This document shows, one piece after another, positions 1-7,901 of a stretch of 64,000 nt of DNA (position 1 is the stretch's first letter; each line of letters opens with the position of its first letter). The notes under the pieces are model-generated. The model did no database searches. It was not told where the DNA came from and saw only the letters and a list, made by a program, of their open reading frames with translations. This DNA comes from UMGS1958 sp045542415 (GTDB lineage: Bacteria; Bacillota; Clostridia; UBA1381), in contig JAZQKZ010000031.1 of assembly GCA_045542415.1 (NCBI GenBank), forward strand, positions 31,753 through 95,752, written 5' to 3'. Made by a program: the position numbers and the translations under genes.

Positions 1-1251
1 ACGGACACGCTGAAAAAAGAGCTGGATAACGCTAAGGTAGTGTACGATGGTACTGACGATGAAACTAAGCTTTACAATGCATATCTGAGTTTTGCGAATG
101 CTTACGAGTCGCTTCTGGTAAAACAAACGGAGGTGAGCACCGACGATATGGTTGGTTTCTGGCGGTTTGATAATAATCTTATAAGTAACGAGACAGGCGC
201 GGAGCTTACTGTTGTTAACTCGGATTTATCAGCGGGCGGAGAAGAGAAATATGTTCCGTACAGCTTCTCGGGTTACGGTGCTGACTTTGACCAATCATAT
301 GCCTTGAAGATTGGAACTGTAGGAAAAGAATTTACAGTTTCAGCGTGGGTTAAGACTGAAAGCACAGGTCTGAATATGAGTATTTTCTTCAAGAATATGG
401 GTACTGCTGTTGATGCAGAACAGAAGTGGGTATGTGTGTGCAACGAAGGGTCGCGACTTCCGAAAATCTGGGCGCACGACACTCAGGATTTCCTGTGGCG
501 GAACGTCATAAAACACAAAACGGCAACGGTGGGAGTGTGGACGCACTATGCATATACAGAAAAAGATGGAAGAGGAACACTGTATATCAATGGTGAAAAA
601 GTAGGCTCCGGATTTGTTCCGACTGCGGACAGTGCAGATTTGTATTTCGGCGCAACGTACTGGTCTGACCATAGATTAAAGGGAAGCGCCGATAACCTGT
701 TCTTATCCAATAAGCAGATGAATGATTATGAGATTTCAGCGCTTTATTCGGGTCAGCTTCCGCCGGACAGCAGTATTAACACGAATGAGCTGATAAACAG
801 TATCATAGACGCTTCGTTTATCGACAGAACAGAAATGAGTGAGTCAAAATCAGAGTTGATAGATACGGCAATGGCTATTGCGGCAGATGTGATTAAAAAC
901 AATTATTCATCACAGGAGGAAATAGATAAAGCAACAGCACAGCTTAAAAATGCAGTGAATGCCACGGAGGATATTGAGTGGACTGAAATTGACACAATAG
1001 GACAATATAAAAATATTGCGACAGTAAAAGCAGCGTATGCCGGTGATTTTGTGTATGTAAGAATCGTTGGAGCGGATACAGTGAGAGCATATTCCGCGTT
1101 GTATGCGGCAGACGGCAAAATGCTAAAAGTGGAATGTATCAAAGGCGCAATGATGGATAATGACTATGTGTTCAGTGCGCAGGTTAGTGAAAGACAACGA
1201 ATTTTTATATGGGACAATGAGATGTCACCACTGACTGAAAGTATTGATTAA
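1..1251 (+). CDS. Secreted LamG/FIVAR domain protein, 3' part (5' end outside window)
   Basis: The reading frame is open from base 1, so the gene is cut by the window edge; the internal GTG at 40 is not a likely start. A helical FIVAR-like segment comes first. Next is a concanavalin-type LamG domain (VGFWRFDNNLI, then FTVSAWVKTES, LYINGEKVGSG and a GSADNLFLSN end), then a second FIVAR-like segment (about residues 255-320 of the visible part). The last 85 residues form a beta-rich tail with a YAADGK motif and a closing FIWDNEMSPL. The same kind of tail closes the pectate lyase and the GH-A glycosidase in this window. FIVAR and LamG modules are usually carbohydrate-binding parts of large cell-surface enzymes; the catalytic part, if any, lies upstream and is not visible. 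Confidence 0.8.
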   Translation, partial: TDTLKKELDNAKVVYDGTDDETKLYNAYLSFANAYESLLVKQTEVSTDDMVGFWRFDNNLISNETGAELTVVNSDLSAGGEEKYVPYSFSGYGADFDQSYALKIGTVGKEFTVSAWVKTESTGLNMSIFFKNMGTAVDAEQKWVCVCNEGSRLPKIWAHDTQDFLWRNVIKHKTATVGVWTHYAYTEKDGRGTLYINGEKVGSGFVPTADSADLYFGATYWSDHRLKGSADNLFLSNKQMNDYEISALYSGQLPPDSSINTNELINSIIDASFIDRTEMSESKSELIDTAMAIAADVIKNNYSSQEEIDKATAQLKNAVNATEDIEWTEIDTIGQYKNIATVKAAYAGDFVYVRIVGADTVRAYSALYAADGKMLKVECIKGAMMDNDYVFSAQVSERQRIFIWDNEMSPLTESID

Positions 1252-1417
1252 ACCAGAAAGAGCGTGCCGAATCGTATAGGGCGATATTATTAAAAGATAT
1301 GCTAATCGCTTAAATGACGTGAACTACGAAGTATAAAATGATTCTTTGGAATTTCGTTGCGCGTATATGAAGCGGAATGCTGATTTTAATAAAAGTCATT
1401 AAAAATCCAATCAATAG
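1252..1417. other. Non-coding stretch upstream of repeat A
   Basis: This stretch follows the stop of the LamG/FIVAR gene. I see no supported gene, clear terminator or RNA here. With repeat A it makes up a gene-free stretch of about 600 bp. Confidence 0.4.
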
Positions 1418-1779
1418 CAAAACCTCACAATCCCAGACAACCCCTGCCTTCCCTCCCCTTTCCTTAACTTACTAATTTCGGTGAGGTCTTGAACAAACTC
1501 CAGGAAAAGACTATGCGTAAGGGCTGTAAGATGAAATAATAACCCTACAAAAAGGCACTGCTCGCCCAATGGACGGCAGTGCCTTTGCTTGTTTTTATTA
1601 TCGTATATCACGGTGTCCGGTTGAAGTCAATATTTCATAAAGGAAATTTTTGCGGCAAAGCAGTGTGTTGAACAATACTGTACGTTATTTGGAACAGTAA
1701 GGCGAATATTGACCTAAAATAAAGTTTTTTCTTCGTAAGGTGTATTGAATATTATCGGAATAAATGATAGAATGATATT
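1418..1779 (+). repeat. Repeat copy A: terminator-promoter spacer module
   Basis: This is the first of three copies of a long direct repeat; copy B is at 5962-6322 and truncated copy C at about 7577-7747. A and B are nearly identical from about 1460 on. The left half carries a perfect 11-bp hairpin (AAAGGCACTGC at 1551-1561 with GCAGTGCCTTT at 1576-1586) followed by GCTTGTTTTT, a rho-independent terminator on the plus strand. The middle holds a stretch bounded by the inverted pair GTCAATATT and AATATTGAC. The right end carries a sigma-A-type promoter. The module therefore ends one transcription unit and starts the next. A minus-strand frame of about 66 codons runs through copies A and B, but nothing suggests it is translated. 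Confidence 0.8.
1745..1773 (+). promoter_or_regulatory. Promoter in repeat A for the immunity-like genes
   Basis: TTGAAT at 1745-1750 and TAGAAT at 1768-1773 are 17 bp apart, followed by the gene starting at 1861. The same boxes and spacing recur in repeat B. Confidence 0.6.
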
Positions 1780-1860
1780 GTAAATACAAGGGTGTCAAAA
1801 AACAAAGACCGTTTTGTAGTACATTTAATGTGATAGAGTGTAATAAAGAGGTGATTAATT

Positions 1861-2535
1861 ATGGGAAGAGTATTAACGGAAAATCAAGAATTATTGAAGG
1901 GATACTTATTGGAAGTGGGATGTAGCAAAATTGCAGTTTTGGTAATCATTTTAGATGTTTGGGAGCCGGAAGAAACGTTAGATATGCTGCAGTTTTGCAA
2001 AGAAAATCATGGTACGGCAACAGAAAAAGATTTTGTTGCAGCGGCAAAAGAAATTTCTGTTAAGAAAGAAAAGCGAACCATTGAAGATGTTTGGAATATT
2101 GAGGACGGCTATGCTTTTTTAAGGGCCATGAATTTATACTTATCAATCAAGTGTAACTATGGTGATGAAATTAAAAATTTGAACGAGGAAGAAAAGACTT
2201 TTTTCTGTGTGCAGATTTTTGAAGAATATATACTTGATGGAAGTTTTACAGGCTTTTTCTTTAATTCATGCGGAGATTTTGCAAACGAAATAGTTCCGGC
2301 ATTGAAAAGGGTTGGGGCAATAAAAATGGCAGAAATTTGTGAAAAAGCATTTAGCATATATGGTGATAAAGTCCCTATGGTCAGAGATGAAAGAAAAGAG
2401 ATTTATAATTCAATGGGCGAAATAATGGAGAGAGTTGTTGATGAATGTCAAAATAGACTTTCGGATTGCAATAATAATCTTCCAGAATTATGTTATCAAT
2501 TTATATTAAGCAACAAGGAATCTTTTTCGAAATAA
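1861..2535 (+). CDS. DUF4375 (DMP19-like) domain protein, immunity-like
   Basis: A soluble 224-residue protein without signal peptide or membrane segment. A GAGGTGA ribosome binding site precedes the ATG. The N-terminal 70 residues are helical. The middle has the pattern EEYILDGSFTGFFFNSCGD followed by a GA-rich helix and KAFSIYG, which matches my memory of the DUF4375/DMP19 family. Such proteins are common in arrays of immunity or orphan immunity genes of polymorphic toxin systems. It is first in the unit driven by repeat A. No matching toxin is visible nearby. The function is inferred from context only. Confidence 0.6.
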   Translation: MGRVLTENQELLKGYLLEVGCSKIAVLVIILDVWEPEETLDMLQFCKENHGTATEKDFVAAAKEISVKKEKRTIEDVWNIEDGYAFLRAMNLYLSIKCNYGDEIKNLNEEEKTFFCVQIFEEYILDGSFTGFFFNSCGDFANEIVPALKRVGAIKMAEICEKAFSIYGDKVPMVRDERKEIYNSMGEIMERVVDECQNRLSDCNNNLPELCYQFILSNKESFSK

Positions 2536-2658
2536 ATCAGTTATTTTTTTGTATTAACTAAACACGAGTACCAAAGATTGGCGAAAGATGCCAAAAAAAG
2601 AAGCATAATATTTATGTGACATTATTATCCCTATAATCATAGATAAAGGAGTGATATT

Positions 2659-3660
2659 ATGAAATTATTTGATGATTTTGAAGCAGTTAAATTTCCCGAA
2701 GAAGATATGATTTTTATAACTGATAATGGATATCTCTATTATATTTATAATTCTAAATATGAATATTGGAGAAAGCATCGTAATGCAGGAAACGACCATA
2801 TCACAGTTAACAAATATCAAGATGTCAGCAAAGAAGAACTAATGAGTGCAATGCAAGGTATATACCCTGAAAAAGAAACTGACTTTATGAGATTGTGTAA
2901 TCCTGAGCAATTATGTATTAGAGATATGTTGGATTTACTTAAAGAGGATTATTCGAACTATATGTCAGATTACTCACTCTATCATACTGTTCATAGATTT
3001 TTATTAAAGTCTAACATATGCCATAAGTCTTTTTTAGAAACAAAAAAACTTTTTGACAATGCCATTGCTCTTCAACAAGATAACAGGCAAGTTGTCGTTC
3101 AAATTAAAGAACTTTGTATTGCTATTATTGGTAGGGATATTTTCAAAGAAGAAATCGGCATAGTTGATGGACATGATTGTTCATCGTATTTTTGGATAAT
3201 GCCGGTGAGAGTTATTGATTATTCAAATACGAATAATTGGGACAATGTTGCAGAAATGAGAAGTGCGGAGATTTCAATTGAGGAAGATGATGTTGGTCGA
3301 TACCTTACGCCTTTTCTCTATAAGCACTATGATGATGAGCTTGAAGCTAATAAAAAGAGAGTTGAAGATTGTTGGATAGATAATGAAGGTAACGAGCAGA
3401 TATCGGTTGTAAGCGGTTTTGAATGGTATTTGACACATAATTTCTACACATTTAATTCTATGATGGATATTCTAAAAGATATTGGCGATACGATTGACGC
3501 TTTATCTTCGGGAAGAGAAAATGAATTTACAGTTAAACTAAAAGATAGCGAGGTTGAGCTCGTTATTGATTTTTACAATAGATTTATATACAGGATGGAA
3601 TATATGATGAAAGTTGGTAAAGAAAAGGGCTATGATTTAATTTCTTTTATGGGACCTTAA
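2659..3660 (+). CDS. Uncharacterised 333-residue cytoplasmic protein
   Basis: An AAAGGAGTGA site lies 6 bases before the ATG. The protein is acidic and has no signal peptide or transmembrane helix. I do not recognise a family. Visible traits are an aromatic-rich N-terminus (GYLYYIYNSKYEYWRK) and a Trp/Tyr-rich middle (SSYFWIMPVRVIDYSNTNNW). It sits between a DUF4375 protein and an ankyrin-like protein in an array of probable immunity genes, so an immunity-like role is possible. Its base composition is AT-richer than the flanking pectinase genes, fitting acquisition by transfer. Confidence 0.55.
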   Translation: MKLFDDFEAVKFPEEDMIFITDNGYLYYIYNSKYEYWRKHRNAGNDHITVNKYQDVSKEELMSAMQGIYPEKETDFMRLCNPEQLCIRDMLDLLKEDYSNYMSDYSLYHTVHRFLLKSNICHKSFLETKKLFDNAIALQQDNRQVVVQIKELCIAIIGRDIFKEEIGIVDGHDCSSYFWIMPVRVIDYSNTNNWDNVAEMRSAEISIEEDDVGRYLTPFLYKHYDDELEANKKRVEDCWIDNEGNEQISVVSGFEWYLTHNFYTFNSMMDILKDIGDTIDALSSGRENEFTVKLKDSEVELVIDFYNRFIYRMEYMMKVGKEKGYDLISFMGP

Positions 3661-3701
3661 AAAAGAGTTGAATCTAACCCTTATATCCCGCATAGTAAAC
3701 A

Positions 3702-3878
3702 CATCGTAAGATGTCGAAAATATTTTGAGAAAGGATGTTGAATCATATCGTAATGCAATTTTAAATACTGCAAGGGTTCTCGCTCAAAACGGCGTTACGG
3801 AAAACTCCTTTTATTGTATAAAAATAAATGAAAAGGACAGGACACTTAAGCTGTCAGACAGGCAGGTAAAATATTAAT
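3702..3878 (+). pseudogene. Relic of a small protein gene
   Basis: A reading frame without ATG encodes a coherent C-terminal fragment (NAILNTARVLAQNGVTENSF, later DRTLKLSDRQVKY) ending with TAA at 3876-3878. Its upstream in-frame stop is near 3700. The only possible start is a TTG near 3723. I read it as the remaining 3' end of a gene lost during turnover of the immunity array. Confidence 0.4.
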
Positions 3879-3902
3879 AATCGGAAAAGGAAGTGTTCAG
3901 AG

Positions 3903-3962
3903 ATGTTTTGCGATGAAATAATAGAAAAAGTTTATATTATAGCTCCAGACTATGAAGTATAA
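3903..3962 (+). pseudogene. 19-codon remnant or very short ORF
   Basis: An AAAAGGAAG site precedes an ATG that opens a 19-residue frame, MFCDEIIEKVYIIAPDYEV, which stops just before the ribosome binding site of the gene at 3979. It looks like the 5' stub of a larger gene whose body was deleted. It could also be a leader peptide. Confidence 0.3.
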
Positions 3963-3978
3963 TGTGAGGTGATAAATC

Positions 3979-4620
3979 TTGAACAAAACAGAGTATTTAC
4001 TTGAACTTTGTCATAAACCGGAGAGTAATATAGCCGAAATAGAACAATATCTCAATGAAAGTGGTTTTAATCCGGAAGAAACTACTCATCTGTTATTCCG
4101 TTTCCTGGAGGAGTATGCTTATCACTTTGAATGTCCCAGACCGTTGCCGGATGACCTTATTGAACCTAAATTAATAGAAGTATTTAAGGTCTTTTCAAAA
4201 TATGGATTGCAACCTAATCTGATTATTAACGAATTAAATATCATGCAGGTAATTCGTCATATTTATTATGGCAATACAGCTCCGGTTTTAGTGCGAATGT
4301 TGCTGGAGCATGGCTTAGATCCAAATCTGGAAGTTGACGGAGAAACGATATTTGAGGAGCTTGATTTCGATATTGTGTTTGATGTTGTGGAGTTGGAAAA
4401 TAAGGCTCTGTTTAATATTGAATTTAAAGTCTGGCTGGTTATGATGGGCTACGGAGGAACTATTCAGGGCGGAAGATGTCCGGTAGAACTAAAAAACGGG
4501 TATGAGATTGAGATGTTTAAGCGTTTCGAAAACTTTGACTATGAGATAGAATTTCTTAAAAAGGACTGGATAATGCACATCTTTAACAAGGAGAGCGGCG
4601 AAGAGGTTGCGATATTGTAG
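3979..4620 (+). CDS. Ankyrin-like small protein, immunity-like
   Basis: A 213-residue protein opening with a TTG start codon 6 bases after GAGGTGA; no ATG fits better. The middle (VLVRMLLEHGLDPNLEVDGE and nearby FSKYGLQPN) has the helix-turn pattern of ankyrin-type repeats, which are common in immunity proteins. There is no signal peptide or membrane helix. It lies in the repeat A unit, upstream of a relic P-loop fragment and a DUF2691-like gene. The rare start codon may keep expression low. The assignment to immunity is from fold impression and neighbourhood. Confidence 0.55.
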   Translation: MNKTEYLLELCHKPESNIAEIEQYLNESGFNPEETTHLLFRFLEEYAYHFECPRPLPDDLIEPKLIEVFKVFSKYGLQPNLIINELNIMQVIRHIYYGNTAPVLVRMLLEHGLDPNLEVDGETIFEELDFDIVFDVVELENKALFNIEFKVWLVMMGYGGTIQGGRCPVELKNGYEIEMFKRFENFDYEIEFLKKDWIMHIFNKESGEEVAIL

Positions 4621-4635
4621 TTTGGCGAAAATATA

Positions 4636-4740
4636 ATGCGAGGTGGCAAAACCAAAGATGAAAAAACAATAGCGATAATGATGGGGATTCAGGGTAGCGG
4701 TATAGCTACATATTTGAAGTTGCAAAGGAGTATTTATATT
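4636..4740 (+). pseudogene. Relic N-terminus of a P-loop NTPase/kinase
   Basis: The frame just upstream of, and fused in frame to, the next gene encodes MRGGKTKDEKTIAIMMGIQG followed by SGIATYLKL. The segment has the shape of a beta strand plus Walker A loop (expected GxxGSGKST), but the key Lys-Ser is replaced by Ile-Ala. I read it as the leftover 5' end of a P-loop gene brought next to the DUF2691-like gene by rearrangement. The next gene has its own ribosome binding site and a second copy that lacks this prefix. Confidence 0.4.
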
Positions 4741-5217
4741 ATGGTTTATGGAGCAATAAATAGAAAAGGCGAAAAATGCTATACACATCTGAAAAAAGTT
4801 TTTGATGCAATCGGAAATAAACAAAAAGATTATAATTGGTTAATAACAGATTGCGAATGTTATCCCAATGATAGCACGCTAAGAGAACTATTTAATAAAG
4901 AGTACTGTTTCATTTCCGGAGAAGAATTGACAGAGATTGTTTCAAAAGAAGACTTTCTATGGATTTGGGCAGTTTTGTCGGGATTTGACAAAAAGGTGTC
5001 TATAGAGCAAATCTTAAAACATGAATTGCCTTATGCAGATGGGTATGCCGGTTTTTGGAATAATCCATTATCACTCCAACACCCATTATCTTGTATAGAG
5101 ATTGTTCCCTGGGATAGTTCGCTGGTTTTGCTTTTGAGCAAGGATACGGAAGTAGTTGAAAAATTTATTAAATCATTTCCATATAGTGAAAAACTGGAAG
5201 ACTATAATAGTAAATGA
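4741..5217 (+). CDS. DUF2691-like protein, copy 1
   Basis: A 158-residue soluble protein. The start at MVYGAIN is chosen because the copy at 6992 begins there and an AAAGGAG motif precedes both. The sequence (KDYNWLITDCECYPND, then FLWIWAVLSGFDKKVSIEQI, then HPLSCIEIVPWDSSLVLLLS) fits my memory of the DUF2691 family, found in Firmicutes and often near toxin or immunity genes. It differs from copy 2 by only about a dozen residues. It is followed 64 bases later by the gene at 5282, and that gene pair forms the duplicated unit. Function unknown. Confidence 0.65.
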   Translation: MVYGAINRKGEKCYTHLKKVFDAIGNKQKDYNWLITDCECYPNDSTLRELFNKEYCFISGEELTEIVSKEDFLWIWAVLSGFDKKVSIEQILKHELPYADGYAGFWNNPLSLQHPLSCIEIVPWDSSLVLLLSKDTEVVEKFIKSFPYSEKLEDYNSK

Positions 5218-5281
5218 TTTTTTGCCTGAATTGACACGAGCATATAATCAGTCAAATTTATCAAAAGAGAGGAGTTGTATT

Positions 5282-5866
5282 ATGACAGCACAAATTACGG
5301 ACATATATTATTATAAAACAAGACAATATAACATTGTGGCGATGAGCGACAAACCGGATTTCCATCCAAGAAACTTGGGCTTGGATGTGTCATGTAATAA
5401 CACCGCTTGTTGGAGAGGGTATTGGTGTGAATATGAAATATCAGAAGATATCATTTTCCTGGAAAAGCTGTTTGTTAATACTGTGGACGGGAAATATCCG
5501 GATATAAACGGCATAAGAGTTAACAAAAAGTCAGATGAATATAGGGGGCACAGAGCGTATGAAGGTTTATCAATGGCTATAAATTATACAGGCAAAATAC
5601 TTCTTGGCGACGAACGGATTCTCGAATATGGTATTAATGCAGGACATCCAAGTCCGTGGGAATACAAGATATTAAAGGAATTTGTTTTTGAAAAGAGTAA
5701 ATTAACTAAAATTAATGATTACAGTTCAATTGCAAAAGATATAAGAGAAACAGCAGAAAACGAGCTTAGGGATGTGGATGAATTCAAACAATTTTATATT
5801 CTTGATAAAATAGCAAAAGAAAAGCTCCCTATAGAATATAATATTCATAGAGCAAGTTGGGGATGA
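5282..5866 (+). CDS. Uncharacterised immunity-array protein (MTAQITD family)
   Basis: The start at 5282 follows AGAGAGGAG with proper spacing; the longer frame from 5156 overlaps the previous gene and is not used. The 194-residue product is soluble. It has a recognisable opening (MTAQITDIYYY), a CWRGYWCEYEI block and a NYTGKILLG block that I have seen in uncharacterised proteins of toxin-immunity loci. A second copy of its first few codons occurs at 7533, where the rest has been deleted. It is the last gene before the terminator in repeat B. Confidence 0.6.
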   Translation: MTAQITDIYYYKTRQYNIVAMSDKPDFHPRNLGLDVSCNNTACWRGYWCEYEISEDIIFLEKLFVNTVDGKYPDINGIRVNKKSDEYRGHRAYEGLSMAINYTGKILLGDERILEYGINAGHPSPWEYKILKEFVFEKSKLTKINDYSSIAKDIRETAENELRDVDEFKQFYILDKIAKEKLPIEYNIHRASWG

Positions 5867-5961
5867 TTCAGTAAACATCAAGTATGGGATAAAGTAAATC
5901 TCTAAAGAGACTTAAGGAAACAGTGCAAATCACTATTTACTAAAATTATTGATAAAATAAA
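5867..5961. other. Short non-coding stretch before repeat B
   Basis: No gene is seen. The part at about 5930-5961, with GTGCAAATCACTATTT, is repeated at about 7540-7575 and marks the junction used in the deletion of the second MTAQIT copy. Confidence 0.45.
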
Positions 5962-6322
5962 CAAAACCTCACAAACCCAGACAAATCCTGCCCTAACAGC
6001 CCTTTCCTTAAATTACTAATTTCGGTGAAACCTTGAACAAACTCCAGGAAAAGACTATGCGTAAGGGCTGTAAGATGAAATAATAACCCTACAAAAAGGC
6101 ACTGCTCGCCCAATGGACGGCAGTGCCTTTGCTTGTTTTTATTGTCGCATATCACGGTGTCCGGTTGAAGTCAATATTTCATAAGGGTAATTTTTGCGGC
6201 AAAACACTGTGTTGAACAATACTGTACGTTATTTGGAACAGTAAGGCGAATATTGACCTAAAATAAAGATTTTCTTCGTAAGGTGTATTGAATATTATCG
6301 GAATAAATGATAGAATGATATT
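5962..6322 (+). repeat. Repeat copy B: terminator-promoter spacer module
   Basis: Nearly identical to copy A over 361 bp. The terminator hairpin is at 6095-6130 (AAAGGCACTGC pairing with GCAGTGCCTTT, then GCTTGTTTTT). The promoter at the right end has TTGAAT at 6288-6293 and TAGAAT at 6311-6316 with 17-bp spacing. It ends the unit carrying the first DUF2691-like gene and starts the unit at 6357. Confidence 0.8.
6288..6316 (+). promoter_or_regulatory. Promoter in repeat B
   Basis: The -35 box TTGAAT and -10 box TAGAAT with a 17-bp spacer are identical to the boxes in repeat A, about 40 bp upstream of the TTG start at 6357. Confidence 0.6.
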
Positions 6323-6356
6323 AACATAGCATTACGAGGATAGAAGGTGCAAAATC

Positions 6357-6566
6357 TTGGATAACGTAAAGAGAGAATTATTCAATCAAATAGAAAAGTT
6401 AAATCTTGAAGAAGACTGGGCAAGAGGCACACTCAAAGAAGCTCCGTTTTGGAGAGACGGAATGACACCGGAAGAGTATGATGAAGAAAACATATATTTG
6501 CAAAGACATTGGGACGAGTATATGAATAATACTTATGTTCCTCTTTGGAAGCAGAAGGAGCTTTGA
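6357..6566 (+). CDS. Small acidic hypothetical protein
   Basis: A 69-residue protein with a TTG start preceded by AGAAGGTG. It is acidic and rich in Trp and Glu (WARGTLKEAPFWRDGMTPEE). Its stop is one base before the ATG of the next gene at 6568, and that gene's AAGGAG site lies inside its last codons, so the two are likely co-translated. Family not recognised. As first gene after the repeat B promoter it probably belongs to a two-gene immunity-like cassette. Confidence 0.5.
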   Translation: MDNVKRELFNQIEKLNLEEDWARGTLKEAPFWRDGMTPEEYDEENIYLQRHWDEYMNNTYVPLWKQKEL

Positions 6567-6567
6567 T

Positions 6568-6933
6568 ATGGTTACATTTAAATTAGTAGAAGAAAACAGT
6601 CATAGTCTTATTTATCATTATTTCCCTAATGGAGAAGAAAACAGTGAATCTGGCGTTATAGTCGTAGATAAAGAAAAAAATCAAATATATGTAAAAGACT
6701 TATCGCCAAAGGATTTTATGAGAATAGAAACTATAGCAGAGCAAAATGAAATGAGAGATTCCGTGAATGAGATGCGAAAAATAGAAGGACTGGGTGAACT
6801 TAGCGAGGAAGAATGGCCGATTGCCACAGAAGATATTGTCATTAGATTTTTTGCGGATCATGCCATGAATAAAATTTGGAATGCATATGTCAAGGGTGAA
6901 GTTTTGCAAAGCGGTACAGTGATGTGGTATTAG
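6568..6933 (+). CDS. Small hypothetical protein, coupled to the preceding gene
   Basis: The ATG at 6568 follows AAGGAG with good spacing; the longer frame from 6535 lies inside the previous gene. The 121-residue product begins with a beta-hairpin-like segment (MVTFKLVEENSHSLIYHYFP) and a second strand pair (SGVIVVDKEKNQIYVKDL), then helices, ending in a Trp-Tyr pair. I do not recognise the family. Size and position fit an immunity or accessory protein. Confidence 0.5.
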   Translation: MVTFKLVEENSHSLIYHYFPNGEENSESGVIVVDKEKNQIYVKDLSPKDFMRIETIAEQNEMRDSVNEMRKIEGLGELSEEEWPIATEDIVIRFFADHAMNKIWNAYVKGEVLQSGTVMWY

Positions 6934-6991
6934 CAAATTTGCGAAGAATATTCAGATATTACACAAGCGAGATTTTGAAAGGGGCAGTATC

Positions 6992-7468
6992 ATGGTTTAT
7001 GGAGCAATTAATAAAAAAGGTGAAAAATACTATACGCATCTGAAAAAAGTTTTTGATGCAATTGGAAATAAACAAAAAGATTATAATTGGTTAATAACAG
7101 ATTGCGAATGTTGTCCCAATGATAGCACTTTAAGAGAACTATTTGATAAAGAGTACTGTTTCATTTCCGGAGAAGAATTGACGGATATTGTTTCAAAAGA
7201 AGACTTCCAATGGATTTGGGCAGTTTTATCCGGGTTTGACAAAAAGGTATCTATAGAGCAAATCTTGAAACATGAATTACCTTATGCAAATGGATATACC
7301 GGATTTTGGAATAATCCATTATCGCTGCAACACCCATTATCTTGTATAGAGATTGTTCCTTGGGATAGTTCGCTGGTTTTGCTTTTGAGCGAGGATAAGG
7401 AAGTAGTTGAAAAATTTATTAAATCATTTCCGCATAGTGAAAAACTGGAAGACTATAATAGCAAATGA
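6992..7468 (+). CDS. DUF2691-like protein, copy 2
   Basis: A 158-residue near-duplicate of the protein at 4741. The similarity starts exactly at the ATG and runs about 80 bases past the stop, whereas the upstream sequences are unrelated. Its ribosome binding site is AAAGGGGC. The duplication block therefore contains the coding region plus the start of the following gene. The following gene survives here only as a stub. Divergence between the copies is mostly silent or conservative, suggesting both were kept for some time. Confidence 0.65.
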   Translation: MVYGAINKKGEKYYTHLKKVFDAIGNKQKDYNWLITDCECCPNDSTLRELFDKEYCFISGEELTDIVSKEDFQWIWAVLSGFDKKVSIEQILKHELPYANGYTGFWNNPLSLQHPLSCIEIVPWDSSLVLLLSEDKEVVEKFIKSFPHSEKLEDYNSK

Positions 7469-7532
7469 TTTTGTGCCTGAATTGACACGAGCATATAATC
7501 AGTCAAATTTATCAAAAGAGAGAAGTTTTATT

Positions 7533-7634
7533 ATGACAGCACAAATCACTATTTCTGGAATTATTGATAAAATAAACAAAGCCCAACAACCCCAGGCAAA
7601 CACCGGCTTCCCTCCCCCATCCTTAAATTACTAA
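7533..7634 (+). pseudogene. Deleted copy of the MTAQITD gene
   Basis: The ribosome binding site and first codons (MTAQIT) match the gene at 5282. After the sixth codon the sequence jumps to the segment that lies after that gene at about 5930, then runs into repeat C. The two joined sites share a short match (CACAAAT(C/T)AC against TGCAAATCAC), so a short-homology deletion of about 640 bp explains the structure. Confidence 0.7.
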
Positions 7635-7747
7635 TTTCGGTGAAGCCTTGAACAAACTCCAGGAAAAGACCATGCGTAAGGGCTGTAAGATAAAATAATA
7701 ACCCTGCTATAAGGCACTGCTCGCCCAATGGACGGCAGTGTCTTTTT
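7577..7747 (+). repeat. Repeat copy C, truncated
   Basis: This is the left part of the repeat seen at 1418 and 5962, up to and including the terminator hairpin (GGCACTGC and GGCAGTG arms near 7713-7741, then TCTTTTTT). The structured middle and the promoter end are missing; the pectate lyase promoter follows instead. It closes the immunity array. Confidence 0.7.
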
Positions 7748-7826
7748 TCCGTTTCTTATAACGTAAAACTGTTAGGTTGATATAAACTATTGATGCCAAA
7801 TAGTTTGGAATGTGAACAAATATATG

Positions 7827-7855
7827 TTGAAAAATCTTTTCTGGTATAGTATAAT
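7827..7855 (+). promoter_or_regulatory. Promoter of the pectate lyase gene
   Basis: TTGAAA at 7827-7832 and TATAAT at 7850-7855 are separated by 17 bp, about 45 bp before the start codon at 7902. Confidence 0.7.
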
Positions 7856-7901
7856 AAAAACAATAAAGAATTCCATTTTGATTTCAGGGAGGGATAATAA
7901 A

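Noticed and set aside
1411..1611. Minus-strand frame of 66 codons conserved in repeats A and B (also 5946-6155)
   Set aside because: It runs through the terminator hairpin, has no ribosome binding site, and its conservation follows from the DNA repeat.
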